Positions 33,560-42,900 of a stretch of 57,085 nucleotides of DNA are shown here, piece by piece. Origin of the DNA: a virus; IMG/VR virus record IMGVR_UViG_3300044645_002658, positions 1 through 57,085 of that record, one strand, 5' to 3'. The notes under the pieces were generated by a model. The model was not told where the DNA came from, did no database searches, and saw only the letters and a list, made by a program, of their open reading frames with translations. Positions within the stretch are counted from its first letter, which is position 1; every line of letters starts with the position of its first letter. The translations under genes and the position numbers were made by a program.

Positions 33560-34678
33560 TTAAATCGCTTGAATCGGAATTGGAAATGCTCTGAATTTAA
33601 GTTGGGTATTAAGGTTTGTTGCAATCTCTGCCTCCTTTTTCATTTGATTCTCAGGACGTAATCTCTCTAACCTGGCTTGAAGTTCTGTTAACAAAGTTAC
33701 CTTTTCATCTTTAGCTTCTGTTTGTAAAGAGGTGTAATCCATAGTAATTTCACTATCAGGTGTTTTCAAATTACCACTAAACTTACCTCTTACTCTAGCC
33801 AAAGTTTCTTTACAATATGCCGTAAACCATCTTCTAACCCAAATTCTTGCTGGGTCATTTAAGTCAACCCACATAATCTCATCCAATGGAATGTCTGAAG
33901 GTAATTTGACAATATCAGGGTTGTCGGACAAACAAAGACCTCTATTTTCATCAGTAGTATCATAATACCAATACCAAACTCGACCTCTCATTAATTCAGA
34001 ATCTCCAAAGTCAAATTTTCCACCTGGAGTGTTGTACAACATAACGGCTCTTTTTCCATCAGGAAGTGCGGTTACTCGATATTGTAAATCAGGCTGAATT
34101 AGTCTTCTTTTTACATTAATATCTTGTAGACGTGCCATGACATCAAAAGAAGAGAAGAAGAAATAACCTCCACCACCATAGCCGCCCTGGGCAAATCCTC
34201 CAGGTCCACCTAATCCACCCGGTCCACCCAACGCTCCAAAAGACCATGGGTCAAACAACATATTATTTTCTTCGGCTGGTGAATACCACAATAATTCGTT
34301 CAGTTCTCGACCTGCAGGAATTTCGTAAATTTGTTGGTTTGAAACTAAATCAATATAATCTTTCTTCAAAACCCATGGACCTGAGTTTTGAAGACCGACA
34401 ATTTTGGAATATGCGTAGGTATATTGTGTTTCCCAATCAAGTGTTCTTCTAATCAGAGCATTAGCTACAGATTGGGTATCTAAGTTCAAACCATACAAGG
34501 TCGTCCATTGTGATTCAATCAACCAATCTTGTACGTATTGAGCATAATCACCGATGGACAATTCCAATAAAGAGTCCATCATTTCGTATTCCAATTCTAC
34601 GGCTCTCAGTGGTGCTCCAAGTAGATTCAGGATACGATTATACAATCTGGTTCTTTCGGGTTCAGGGATTACTGCCAT
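33560..34678 (-). CDS. gp13-like: Neck protein, T4 gp13-like
   Basis: A 372-residue structural protein. RTRLYNRILNLLGAPLRAVE and LEYEMMDSLLELSIGDYAQY resemble the N-terminal helices of T4-type neck protein gp13 (LLGAP..VELT...D..I..A). The second half, PSDIPLDEIMWVDLNDPARI followed by WVRRWFTAYCKETLARVRGK and ITMDYTSLQTEAKDEKV, fits the conserved helical part. A Gly/Pro/Phe-rich, probably flexible stretch (GALGGPGGLGGPGGFAQGGY) is inserted at about residues 148-170. gp13 joins head and tail. The family call is from pattern similarity and context (gp14- and gp15-like genes nearby). A TATTTAT motif is 13 nt upstream. Confidence 0.6.
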   Translation of the reverse strand: MAVIPEPERTRLYNRILNLLGAPLRAVELEYEMMDSLLELSIGDYAQYVQDWLIESQWTTLYGLNLDTQSVANALIRRTLDWETQYTYAYSKIVGLQNSGPWVLKKDYIDLVSNQQIYEIPAGRELNELLWYSPAEENNMLFDPWSFGALGGPGGLGGPGGFAQGGYGGGGYFFFSSFDVMARLQDINVKRRLIQPDLQYRVTALPDGKRAVMLYNTPGGKFDFGDSELMRGRVWYWYYDTTDENRGLCLSDNPDIVKLPSDIPLDEIMWVDLNDPARIWVRRWFTAYCKETLARVRGKFSGNLKTPDSEITMDYTSLQTEAKDEKVTLLTELQARLERLRPENQMKKEAEIATNLNTQLKFRAFPIPIQAI

Positions 34679-34691
34679 CAGTTTTTTTCTT

Positions 34692-34698
34692 ATAAATA
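34692..34698 (-). promoter_or_regulatory. Candidate phage promoter motif (TATTTAT), minus strand
   Basis: GATATTTATAAG on the minus strand, 13 nt before the neck-protein ATG at 34678, with an A-rich leader between. Confidence 0.5.
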
Positions 34699-34706
34699 TC
34701 TAATGA

Positions 34707-36230
34707 TTATAATTGGTACAAAAGGCTATCTAATGGGAAGTAATATTCACCATTTTTGATAACAACTCTTTTATTATCAAATACGACAGCTTCACTATTG
34801 TTTCTCAAGAATATCATCCAGTCAGTTTTGTACCTTTTGACATTTGCAGAACCAACAATTTTATACATTCCATCTTCCTCAATTAACTTGTTGAATGGTT
34901 TGATTTGAACCGTAAGTTTTTTTCCGTCCAAATTCACTTTGGCGTCGATTCCCATCATATCTTCCTTGCTCCCCAATTCACCAACTTTTTCAACATTTTC
35001 GTCACCAAATTTTTCTTTCAATTTTTTGGTAACAATATCTTCAGTGTTTGAACCTCGCTGTGATGTCATTCCAATTTTATTCATCATACTTTGGAAAGTC
35101 TTGGATTCGTTACTAAAAATTCGGAATTTTAATTCATTTAGAATACTCAACATCCTATCCATTTCCAAAACTTGTTCGTCATGATTTTTTCCAACGAATG
35201 AAATTTGAGGAACATTATGCCTTTCCAAAACTTTATTCATATCTCTCATTAAAATACAAAACGTACTGAAGTTTGTGTTCAAGTAGTTAATAATTGACCT
35301 ACCAGGTTTTTCCAAATCATAAATTCCTTTTGAAGTCTTTGGTCTGTATTCGTTGTCACCATAATACTTGTTTGGGTATATCTCAGCCAAAATTGACATG
35401 ATTGCGTCACTATACATTAGTAACGCCTCGGTGTTGTTGTTGAACAAATTTCTTGATTGGGAAAGTTCTTGTTTAGAACATGGCTCCGATACGGACTCCA
35501 AAATAAACTCTTTAACACTTGTGCTTTCGTTGATGTTTTTCTTGGTTAATTTTTGGAGTTCAGATTCAACATAATCCCAATTGACTACTTTCCAAAAGTT
35601 TTTGATATATTCGTCCCTTTTATTTTTATATTTCAAATAATAGGCATGTTCCCATAAATCCAATCCCAATAAAGGTTGACCCCCATTTTTAATGATATTC
35701 ATTAAAGGATTGTCTTGATTGGGTGTTGTCATAATTTTCAATGTCCCTCTTTTGGTTAAAACCAACCAAACCCAACCTGAACCGAATCTATCTTTTGCTT
35801 GAGTTTCAAATTGTTCCTTAAAACTTTCAAAACTTCCAAATCTTGTATTAATTTTTTTCAGAATTAATCCCTTGGGCTTCGTGGGTTTGGGTGATAACAT
35901 TTTCCAAAATATTGCATGGTTATAAGCACCACCCGCATTATTCCTAATTGTTGAACTGAATCGTTGAATTGTTTTTACAATTTGTTCCAAGTCCAAATCA
36001 CCAAAATCACCCTTTTCTAACGCTCCATTTAATTTATCTACATAACCTTTATAGTGTCTGTTGTAGTGAACATTCATTGTCTCGGGGTCAATGAATTGTT
36101 TTAGAGCTGAATATGCGTATGGTAATTTTTCTACTTCTATTTTTTTTGTTTCCGTAAGACTTTCCCTCTTTTGTTGTTGTTCGTGTAATTGTTTTTCGAG
36201 GTTATTAATCTTATTTCTTAAATTTTTCAT
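34707..36230 (-). CDS. Fe/Mn superoxide dismutase domain fused to a PD-(D/E)XK nuclease-like domain
   Basis: A 507-residue protein. Residues 1-34 form a basic coiled coil. Residues about 35-228 are a Fe/Mn superoxide dismutase: KLPYAYSALKQFIDPETMNV, NAGGAYNHAIFWKMLSP, RFGSGWVWLVLTKRGTL and LLGLDLWEHAYYLKYKNKRD. All four metal ligands are present (His55, His105, Asp191, His195). A helical linker follows (about 230-390). Residues about 393-470 have the shape of a PD-(D/E)XK nuclease core: Glu397 in GSNTEDIVTK, Asp429 in MMGIDAKVNLDG and QIK at 442-444. The dismutase call is strong and the nuclease call tentative. The fusion is unusual. A TATTTAT motif lies 31 nt upstream. Whether it is packaged is unknown. 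Confidence 0.85.
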   Translation of the reverse strand: MKNLRNKINNLEKQLHEQQQKRESLTETKKIEVEKLPYAYSALKQFIDPETMNVHYNRHYKGYVDKLNGALEKGDFGDLDLEQIVKTIQRFSSTIRNNAGGAYNHAIFWKMLSPKPTKPKGLILKKINTRFGSFESFKEQFETQAKDRFGSGWVWLVLTKRGTLKIMTTPNQDNPLMNIIKNGGQPLLGLDLWEHAYYLKYKNKRDEYIKNFWKVVNWDYVESELQKLTKKNINESTSVKEFILESVSEPCSKQELSQSRNLFNNNTEALLMYSDAIMSILAEIYPNKYYGDNEYRPKTSKGIYDLEKPGRSIINYLNTNFSTFCILMRDMNKVLERHNVPQISFVGKNHDEQVLEMDRMLSILNELKFRIFSNESKTFQSMMNKIGMTSQRGSNTEDIVTKKLKEKFGDENVEKVGELGSKEDMMGIDAKVNLDGKKLTVQIKPFNKLIEEDGMYKIVGSANVKRYKTDWMIFLRNNSEAVVFDNKRVVIKNGEYYFPLDSLLYQL

Positions 36231-36261
36231 TCTATGGCTATGTTGTAAGTTTATACAGATA

Positions 36262-36268
36262 ATAAATA
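36262..36268 (-). promoter_or_regulatory. Candidate phage promoter motif (TATTTAT), minus strand
   Basis: GGCTATTTATTATC on the minus strand, 31 nt before the ATG of the SOD-fusion gene. Confidence 0.45.
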
Positions 36269-36281
36269 GCCTGAAAAAATA

Positions 36282-38027
36282 TTATCTTCTTTGACTATTG
36301 ATGGATTTGAGAATTTCCCCCACCATATCTCCATCATCTTGGTTCTCGTTAATCTTATCCCCCATGACAATTTCAAAAATGTTTTTCTTCTTTTTGAGTA
36401 TGTCATAAACGATTCCTTCGATAGTGTTATCAAAGATTGGATAATAAACCAATACATTATTTTTCTGCCCATATCTGTAGGCTCTATCCTCAGCTTGTGA
36501 GTGGTCTGAGGGTAGAAACGACAAGTCATTCATAACGACCGCCTCACCCGCTGTTAGGGTAATACCAGTACCAGCGGCTTTGATATTTCCGATGAACACC
36601 ATAACATTTTCATCGTTTTGAAATTTATCTACAGATTCTTGACGGTCTTTTTGGGACATAGAACCGTCCAACTTGACCGCCCTTTTTCCGAAATGTTCAA
36701 GAAGCAAATCCAAACTTTTGGTGAAATTCGTGAAAACAATAACCTTCTTGTTTTGTTCAATAATATTTTCACAAAGTTCGATTGTTGATGAGATTTTTTC
36801 CTCGGCGATAATCTGACGTACTTTTGTAAGTTTGGTGAATTGTAATGTTAAAGAATCGGCTTCACCACCTTTATCAAACCAATCATAATAATCTCCCATC
36901 AACTCTTCATATAATCTTGATTTGAGTCTCAGATATACTGGTGTGATAATCTTATCAGGAAGGTCCAAGACATTTTCTTTCAAACGTCTAAGTACCTGTG
37001 GTGCGGTTCGGTCTCTTAGTTCTTCCAAGTTCGATGCTCCACTGACATTCCATACTCTACGTGGACCCGCTTTGAATTGATACCCGTTGCAATATCTTTT
37101 GACATAAGCCATCCAATTTAGAGCCACAGGGGAATCGATTAAATTCAAAAGGTTGAAATAGTTGATGGGTCTACTTGTGATGGGGGTTCCCGTTAACAAC
37201 CAAAGTCTATCTATATTTCTTACAAGGTCGTTTATAAGTTTGGTTCTCTGAGCTTGTTTATTTTGGATGTAGTGAGCCTCGTCGACCACCACCAAATCAA
37301 AATTGGAGCGAAGAATAACAGAATTCTTTTTATCTTTTTCATCGTGAAAATTCTTTATGATGTCGTAGTTTATGATTACAAACTCAGCATCTTCCCATTT
37401 TTTTCCTTCGATGATTGAGGTCGTTCTATCTGAATAATTTTGGATTTCCCTTTGCCAGTTAATTTTCAAAGATGCGGGACAAACAATTAAAACTTTTTTT
37501 GAACCCGATTCTAAAGCTGCGATAATAGTTGATGTTGTTTTTCCCAAACCCATGTCGTCGGCCAAAATAAACTTTTTGTTTTCACAAAGTTTTTGAATCG
37601 CTTCTTTTTGGTGGTCGAGTGGGGGACGATGCGAATATTTCGAATAATCGATAACAACATCTTTAACTCTATTGTCTTTTAATACCGACACCTTTGGTAA
37701 CCAAAAATCGTGATTTGTTTCTGATTCAAAAAACTTTCCCCAAATATGGTATGACGTGTCTTTTTCAACCAACAGTTTTTCAATGTAAACTTGAGTTGGA
37801 ATTTTGGTAAACAATTTATCGTTTGCAATTTTGTTTGCAAAGTAAGGGTCTAAGTCCACCCATTTTCTTGCAATTTTCGGGACTCTTGTATTAAAGTTTA
37901 TAATATATTCCGCCTGTGCTCTGGTGGGATAAAACTTCGGATTGTTCTGCATTTTATTTTTCAAACGCAGAATATAATTATTGGCACCTTCATACGATTC
38001 AAGAAGTTCCAAAGCTTTTCTCTCCAT
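36282..38027 (-). CDS. SNF2-family DNA helicase/translocase
   Basis: A 581-residue superfamily 2 ATPase of the SNF2/SMARCAL1-HepA type. Motif I is FILADDMGLGKTTSTI, motif II VVVDEAHYIQNK, motif III LWLLTGTPITSRP, motif V FIGNIKAAGTGITLTAGE and motif VI SQAEDRAYRYGQKNN. The 120 N-terminal residues carry a small HARP-like or DNA-binding region. In phages these translocases help fork remodelling and recombination. The frame is open back to a TTG at 38063. I chose the ATG at 38027, but the first 12 extra residues (MDELNNISNNSV) could be real. Confidence 0.93.
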   Translation of the reverse strand: MERKALELLESYEGANNYILRLKNKMQNNPKFYPTRAQAEYIINFNTRVPKIARKWVDLDPYFANKIANDKLFTKIPTQVYIEKLLVEKDTSYHIWGKFFESETNHDFWLPKVSVLKDNRVKDVVIDYSKYSHRPPLDHQKEAIQKLCENKKFILADDMGLGKTTSTIIAALESGSKKVLIVCPASLKINWQREIQNYSDRTTSIIEGKKWEDAEFVIINYDIIKNFHDEKDKKNSVILRSNFDLVVVDEAHYIQNKQAQRTKLINDLVRNIDRLWLLTGTPITSRPINYFNLLNLIDSPVALNWMAYVKRYCNGYQFKAGPRRVWNVSGASNLEELRDRTAPQVLRRLKENVLDLPDKIITPVYLRLKSRLYEELMGDYYDWFDKGGEADSLTLQFTKLTKVRQIIAEEKISSTIELCENIIEQNKKVIVFTNFTKSLDLLLEHFGKRAVKLDGSMSQKDRQESVDKFQNDENVMVFIGNIKAAGTGITLTAGEAVVMNDLSFLPSDHSQAEDRAYRYGQKNNVLVYYPIFDNTIEGIVYDILKKKKNIFEIVMGDKINENQDDGDMVGEILKSINSQRR

Positions 38028-38090
38028 TACGGAGTTGTTTGATATGTTGTTCAGTTCATCCAATGTTCAAAAAGATAATCTTTTTTGGTA

Positions 38091-38097
38091 TATTTAT
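38091..38097 (+). promoter_or_regulatory. Candidate phage promoter motif (TATTTAT)
   Basis: GGTATATTTATCAAG lies 8 nt before the ATG at 38106. The divergent helicase gene on the other strand has no copy of its own in its orientation. Confidence 0.5.
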
Positions 38098-38105
38098 CAA
38101 GTAAG

Positions 38106-38621
38106 ATGGCACAAAGACAAGTTCCTATTACAAGATTGGGTAAATTCTTCGGTGGGGAGGATTTCGATTTGGATATCAACATGGGTAGAGAATGGCTCGA
38201 TGGTGATATGAATTTTACAATTGTTTTATATAAAGTTGATAGAACTAAAACCGTTCAAGACGATGTTTATGGTGAGGTCCTCCAAGATGGTATTCAATTT
38301 ATGGCACCTGTTTCTATCAATGCCTATGTACGTATTGAAGGTGCTACTGAAAACTTTTTGGGTAATTCTAAAGTTGTTCAGAATGAACCAGGTAATTTAA
38401 TATTCCATGTTTATGAAAAAGACCTATTCCAATTAGGAACAAATATTGAACTTGGTGATTATATTGGTTATTGGATAACTGAAAATCAAGCTCGTTATTA
38501 TACTGTGATTGATGCTGGTTCACCAAATTATGATAATAAACATACTTATGGTGGGTATAGAAAGTTCTATTTTTCATATACCGCAACACCTGTAAGTGAA
38601 AACGAATTTAGAGGTATCTAA
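38106..38621 (+). CDS. gp14-like: Neck protein, T4 gp14-like
   Basis: A 171-residue virion protein. KVDRTKTVQDDVYGEVLQDG, FMAPVSINAYVRIEGATENF and LELGDYIGYWITENQARYY-like segments (here IELGDYIGYWITENQARYYT) resemble the second half of T4-type neck protein gp14 (ELGD.I.F......FEI..V). The frame is open from 38085, but the ATG at 38106 follows the promoter-like motif. It overlaps the gp15-like gene by one base and opens the tail module. gp14 works with gp13, whose likely gene is at 33560-34678 on the other strand. Confidence 0.5.
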   Translation: MAQRQVPITRLGKFFGGEDFDLDINMGREWLDGDMNFTIVLYKVDRTKTVQDDVYGEVLQDGIQFMAPVSINAYVRIEGATENFLGNSKVVQNEPGNLIFHVYEKDLFQLGTNIELGDYIGYWITENQARYYTVIDAGSPNYDNKHTYGGYRKFYFSYTATPVSENEFRGI

Positions 38622-39664
38622 TGGCATTCCCTAAAAAAGTTATTCCAACAATTAATCTTAAGCCACAAAAGATTCTTTTGGCTCGTAGAGAAGAACTTCT
38701 TCAAGATATTAAAGAAGATGGAACTTATTTACCAAAAACTCTTTTACACCCTCAGCTTGATAAGGGGTTTTTGGATTTTGTGGTTAATGATTTGAAAACG
38801 GTCGTGTCAGGTAAGATTGTTCCTGTAGTGGATATTATCATTACAACTCAAAACTGGGCTCAATTTACTGAGACATGGAATTTCCAAGACTTGAATGGTA
38901 ACCCAACACTTCCATTTATTACCGTGGTCAGAAGCCCTGAGGTAAAGTATGGCAATAATCCTGCAATTATTTATAATATTCCAAATCGTAAAGAATATTT
39001 CTATGCTGCGGTTCCTACTTGGAATGGTAATATAAAGGGGATGGACATTTACAAAATCCCTCAGCCTGTTCCTGTTGATATTACGTATAGTGTAAAGATT
39101 ATGTGTAATAGAATGAGGGAATTGAATGAGTTCAACAAAAATGTTATTCAGACTTTCGCCTCTCGTCAAGCATATCGTCAAATTGAAGGTCACTATATTC
39201 CAATTATTTTGACAAACATTTCGGATGAGTCTCAGATGGATATCGGAAAGAGAAAGTTTTACATTCAAAGTTATGAATTTACTATGATGGGATTTCTTTT
39301 GGATGAAGAAGAGTTTGAAGTTGCTCCCGCTGTTTCAAGAGTGTTCAATTCTTTTGAAGTAAATATATCTTCCAAACCACCTCGTAGAAAACAATATCCC
39401 GAGAACAAAGATACCTTTGATAAGAATTTAGTTTTCTCTCCGAGTGCGACAACTAAAAGTTTGGTTGCCGATTATACAGGTGATTTTACCCTCTTGGGTT
39501 CTATTAATGTATCAAGTTATGATGTTTATATTAACGGAGATTTTTATGGGACGGATATTGAGGTAATCCAAGTAAACACGAATGATACTCTTTTATTTGA
39601 AATTACTCAGGACAATCCGTCCGAAGAAAGTTCGTTATTATACGGAATTAAATTACTCATTTGA
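38621..39664 (+). CDS. gp15-like: Tail sheath stabiliser, T4 gp15-like
   Basis: A 347-residue protein. The segment QPVPVDITYSVKIMCNRMRE, GHYIPIILTNISDESQMDIG and RKFYIQSYEFTMMGFLLDEE tracks T4 gp15 (PIKMIYELSIFTRYEDDM ... IPFKRDIKIVL ... RRRIEWSLTFEVNGWMYPP). gp15 caps the sheath and tube at the head-proximal end. About 90 C-terminal residues (FTLLGSINVSSYDVYINGDF) look like an extra beta domain. Its position before the sheath matches T4 order. Its stop overlaps the antisense RHH gene by 12 nt. Confidence 0.65.
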   Translation: MAFPKKVIPTINLKPQKILLARREELLQDIKEDGTYLPKTLLHPQLDKGFLDFVVNDLKTVVSGKIVPVVDIIITTQNWAQFTETWNFQDLNGNPTLPFITVVRSPEVKYGNNPAIIYNIPNRKEYFYAAVPTWNGNIKGMDIYKIPQPVPVDITYSVKIMCNRMRELNEFNKNVIQTFASRQAYRQIEGHYIPIILTNISDESQMDIGKRKFYIQSYEFTMMGFLLDEEEFEVAPAVSRVFNSFEVNISSKPPRRKQYPENKDTFDKNLVFSPSATTKSLVADYTGDFTLLGSINVSSYDVYINGDFYGTDIEVIQVNTNDTLLFEITQDNPSEESSLLYGIKLLI

Positions 39665-39814
39665 TTCACCGTATATATCTGTTTCTCCTTTACAATTTTC
39701 CCTGATTAGATTTTCCAAAAATTTATACATTACAATTCCTTTTCTATCACAATATGTTTTAAGAATATTGTGTGTTTGTATTGATATCTTAAGGTTTTTG
39801 ATTTCTTTGGCCAT
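39653..39814 (-). CDS. Ribbon-helix-helix (Arc/CopG-like) regulator
   Basis: A 53-residue protein on the opposite strand to its neighbours. KEIKNLKISIQTHNILKTYC followed by DRKGIVMYKFLENLIRENCK fits a ribbon-helix-helix fold (beta strand, then helix-turn-helix pair, as in CopG/Arc). Such proteins are small DNA-binding repressors. A longer frame opens at 39847, but the ATG at 39814 starts the fold and leaves a TATTTAT motif 36 nt upstream. It lies antisense in the gap between gp15-like and sheath genes, with its promoter-like motif facing away from the sheath's. Regulation of the tail operon is a natural guess. Confidence 0.55.
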   Translation of the reverse strand: MAKEIKNLKISIQTHNILKTYCDRKGIVMYKFLENLIRENCKGETDIYGESNE

Positions 39815-39850
39815 TAGTAGAAAAAAGGCAGAAAATAAGGCGCCCATTTT

Positions 39851-39857
39851 ATAAATA
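39851..39857 (-). promoter_or_regulatory. Candidate phage promoter motif (TATTTAT), minus strand
   Basis: GTCTATTTATAAAATG on the minus strand, 36 nt before the RHH start. Its presence supports the small gene being real. The gap 39815-39934 holds this and the sheath copy and nothing else I can identify. Confidence 0.45.
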
Positions 39858-39893
39858 GACTACAAGAAGTAAAGTTTTTACTTTTTTTCTGAA

Positions 39894-39900
39894 TATTTAT
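39894..39900 (+). promoter_or_regulatory. Candidate phage promoter motif (TATTTAT) for the sheath gene
   Basis: GAATATTTATGTATAC lies 34 nt before the sheath ATG at 39935. The leader is A-rich with no Shine-Dalgarno sequence. Confidence 0.5.
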
Positions 39901-39934
39901 GTATACAAAATAAAATTTTTATTGAACATAAAAA

Positions 39935-42900
39935 ATGGCAGTATCTAATAAAATATTCGTATCACCAGGTGTATACACTTCTGAAAGGGACTTGAGTTTC
40001 GTAGCTCAAAGTGTGGGTGTAACCACTCTTGGATTGGTAGGAGAAACATTAACAGGACCCGCTTTCGAACCTGTGTTTATCACAAGCTATGACGAATTCG
40101 AAGCGTTTTTCGGAGGAACAATCCCTGAAAAATTCGTAAATACACAAATCCCTAAATATGAATTGGCTTACATTGCCAAATCGTACCTTCAACAATCTAA
40201 CCAATTATTCGTAACAAGAGTTCTTGGTCTTTCGGGTTATGATGCTGGTCCATCTTGGACTATAACTACAGTTGCAAACCCCGATGGTACTACGATTGTT
40301 TTGACAGGTGTAGAAACTGACTTTACTATCAACTTCAGTGCGTGTACTGGGGATACTTCTGTCACATATTTGACTTCTATCCCAGCAGCATTTTCTTCGG
40401 TGTTCTCAACACCATATACCCAAAATGATGGTTCGTCAACTACGATTGCGGCTGATTTTGATAACCAGATTCTTGACATTGTAGATGTTAATTCTTTGTC
40501 TGCAACTTCTGTATACTACTATGGTACAATTGCTGACGGTTCTTACAATGATATTTCGTCAACATATACTGATGAAACTAACGTTTATAGTTGTTCTGGT
40601 GTTACTGAATCTGTTGCGGATTATACCTCACCAAACAACGATGCATGGTACTACTCGTTGTTTACACCAACTACAGGTGATGAGTATTCAGGTATATCAA
40701 TGTTCTCAGTTGTTACAAATTTGGTCGATTTGGGTTCAGATTGTTTCTCAGGAACAGTATCAGGTACTGTATTTAACTATTCAGGTTTAACTTATGATGG
40801 TTGGAACGACTTGGTAGTTGCTACTCTACGTTCAAGAGGTATTGCTACTTATGGTACAGGCAGTGATGGTCCTGTATATACCGTTTCTGGTTTGACAAGT
40901 GTTCAGATGAATTGTTCTGGTACATATTCGGCGGTAACACAAAATCCTTTTGCAACTTTTGCTATTTCCGGTTCTACTGCCGCCGGTGCAGATTTTGAGT
41001 TTGTTACCTCTATGAATAGTGGAGATGCTAATTATCTGACTAAAGTATTTGGTCTATCTAATTTCGCTAAACCTCGAGTGGAGGTCCCCCTATTTGTTGA
41101 GGAACAATTTCAAAATATGTTGAACTACGGATATAACAAGGGGTACGTAAGAGGTTTGAATTGTGACTTAGTGGCACTTCCTGGTTTGAGATACACTTCT
41201 ACTACAGATACTATCGCATACTACTTGGAAAAATATCAATCTCCTGATTCTCCATGGGTTGTTTCACAACTTCGTGGTAGTCAGGTAGACAGACTTTTCA
41301 AGGTTATTTCCATATCTGATGGTGATAGTGCAAATGCTCAAATTAAAATATCAATTACAAATATCTCTTTCAACAATTTGACTTTTGACTTAGGTGTAAG
41401 AAGTTTCTACGACACAGATTCTAACCCTGTCTTTTTAGAAAAGTTCACAAATTGTTCTATGAATCCTGCAAACAACAACTATGTTGGTGTTCAAATTGGT
41501 ACTTCCGACGGAGAGTACGCTTTGAATTCAAAGTACATTATGTTGGAGCTTAACGAGAATGCTGCTATTGATTCTCTACCTTGTGGTTTTGAAGGATATG
41601 TTATGAGACAATATGCAAACGCAACACCACCTTTCCCCGTTTATAAAACTGCTTACAATTATCCTGGAGAAATTATTTATAACCCTCCTTTCGGTACTAC
41701 AGCTGGAGATAACTCGGTTCAATCAAGTGGTGATAGAGTAAGGACTACCTATCTGGGTATTTCTTCACAGATTGGTTATGACCCTGATTTTTATATGTAT
41801 AAGGGTAAACAAAAACCAATCAATTTGTGTTTTGAGACTGATGCATTACCTTGGGATTACATTACCGAAGGTTTCCATATGGACTCAGGAGCTACTGTAG
41901 TTACTATTGCATATGGACCAACGGCAGGTAGTCCAGCTTTTGAATGTGGTGATGCTACATTCCAGTCTGACCCTGACAGTACTGCAAACCCTTACTACCA
42001 AATACAAGCTAGAAAGTTCACTTTCTTGTTGCAGAATGGTTTTGATGGTTGGGACATTTATCGTGAATATAGGACTAACACTAATAACTTTGTAATTGGA
42101 GGTTCTGGTTATCAAAAAGGTGCTTGTCCTACAACAAGATACCCGGCGGCAACAGGATGGGGAGCATTCAAACCGATTGCTGTTGATAACTTTACTGAGT
42201 TTGCTAACACTGACTACTACGCTTATCTGTTGGGTATTGCAACATTCAATAATCCTGAGGCGGTAAATATTAACGTGTTTGCAACCCCTGGAATTGATTT
42301 TGTAAACAATGACAACTTGGTTGAAGAAGCAATTTCAATGGTAACCTACCAAAGAGCGGATTCGATTTATATTGTTACCACACCTGACTGTAATGTTTAT
42401 GTACCTACTACAACAGATAATTTACTTCTTCCAACAAGAATTGTTGATGAATTAGACCAAACAGGTATTGATTCGAACTATACCGCGACTTACTACCCTT
42501 GGATTTTAGTTAGAGATACTGTAAATAATACACAAATTTACATACCACCTACCAACGAGGTTTGTAGAAACTTAGCTTTAACAGATAATGTTTCATTCCC
42601 TTGGTTCGCAACTGCTGGATATACAAGAGGTTTGGTAAACGCTGTTAAGGCACGTATCAAACTGACTCAAGAAGAAAGAGATACTCTTTATCAGGGTCGT
42701 ATCAACCCAATTGCGACGTTCTCGGATGTGGGAACTGTAATCTGGGGTAACAAAACTCTTCAAATTGCTGATACCGCTCTAAACCGTTTGAATGTTAGAC
42801 GTTTATTGTTACAAGCTCGTAAATTGATTTCAGCTGTAGCTGTAAGATTGTTGTTTGAACAAAACGATGCTAAAGTTCGTCAAGACTTCTTGGATTCTGT

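Noticed and set aside
39582-39854. Plus-strand frame covering the end of gp15-like and the RHH gene
   Set aside because: Lies over two better-supported genes in other frames and has an atypical, basic, low-information sequence.
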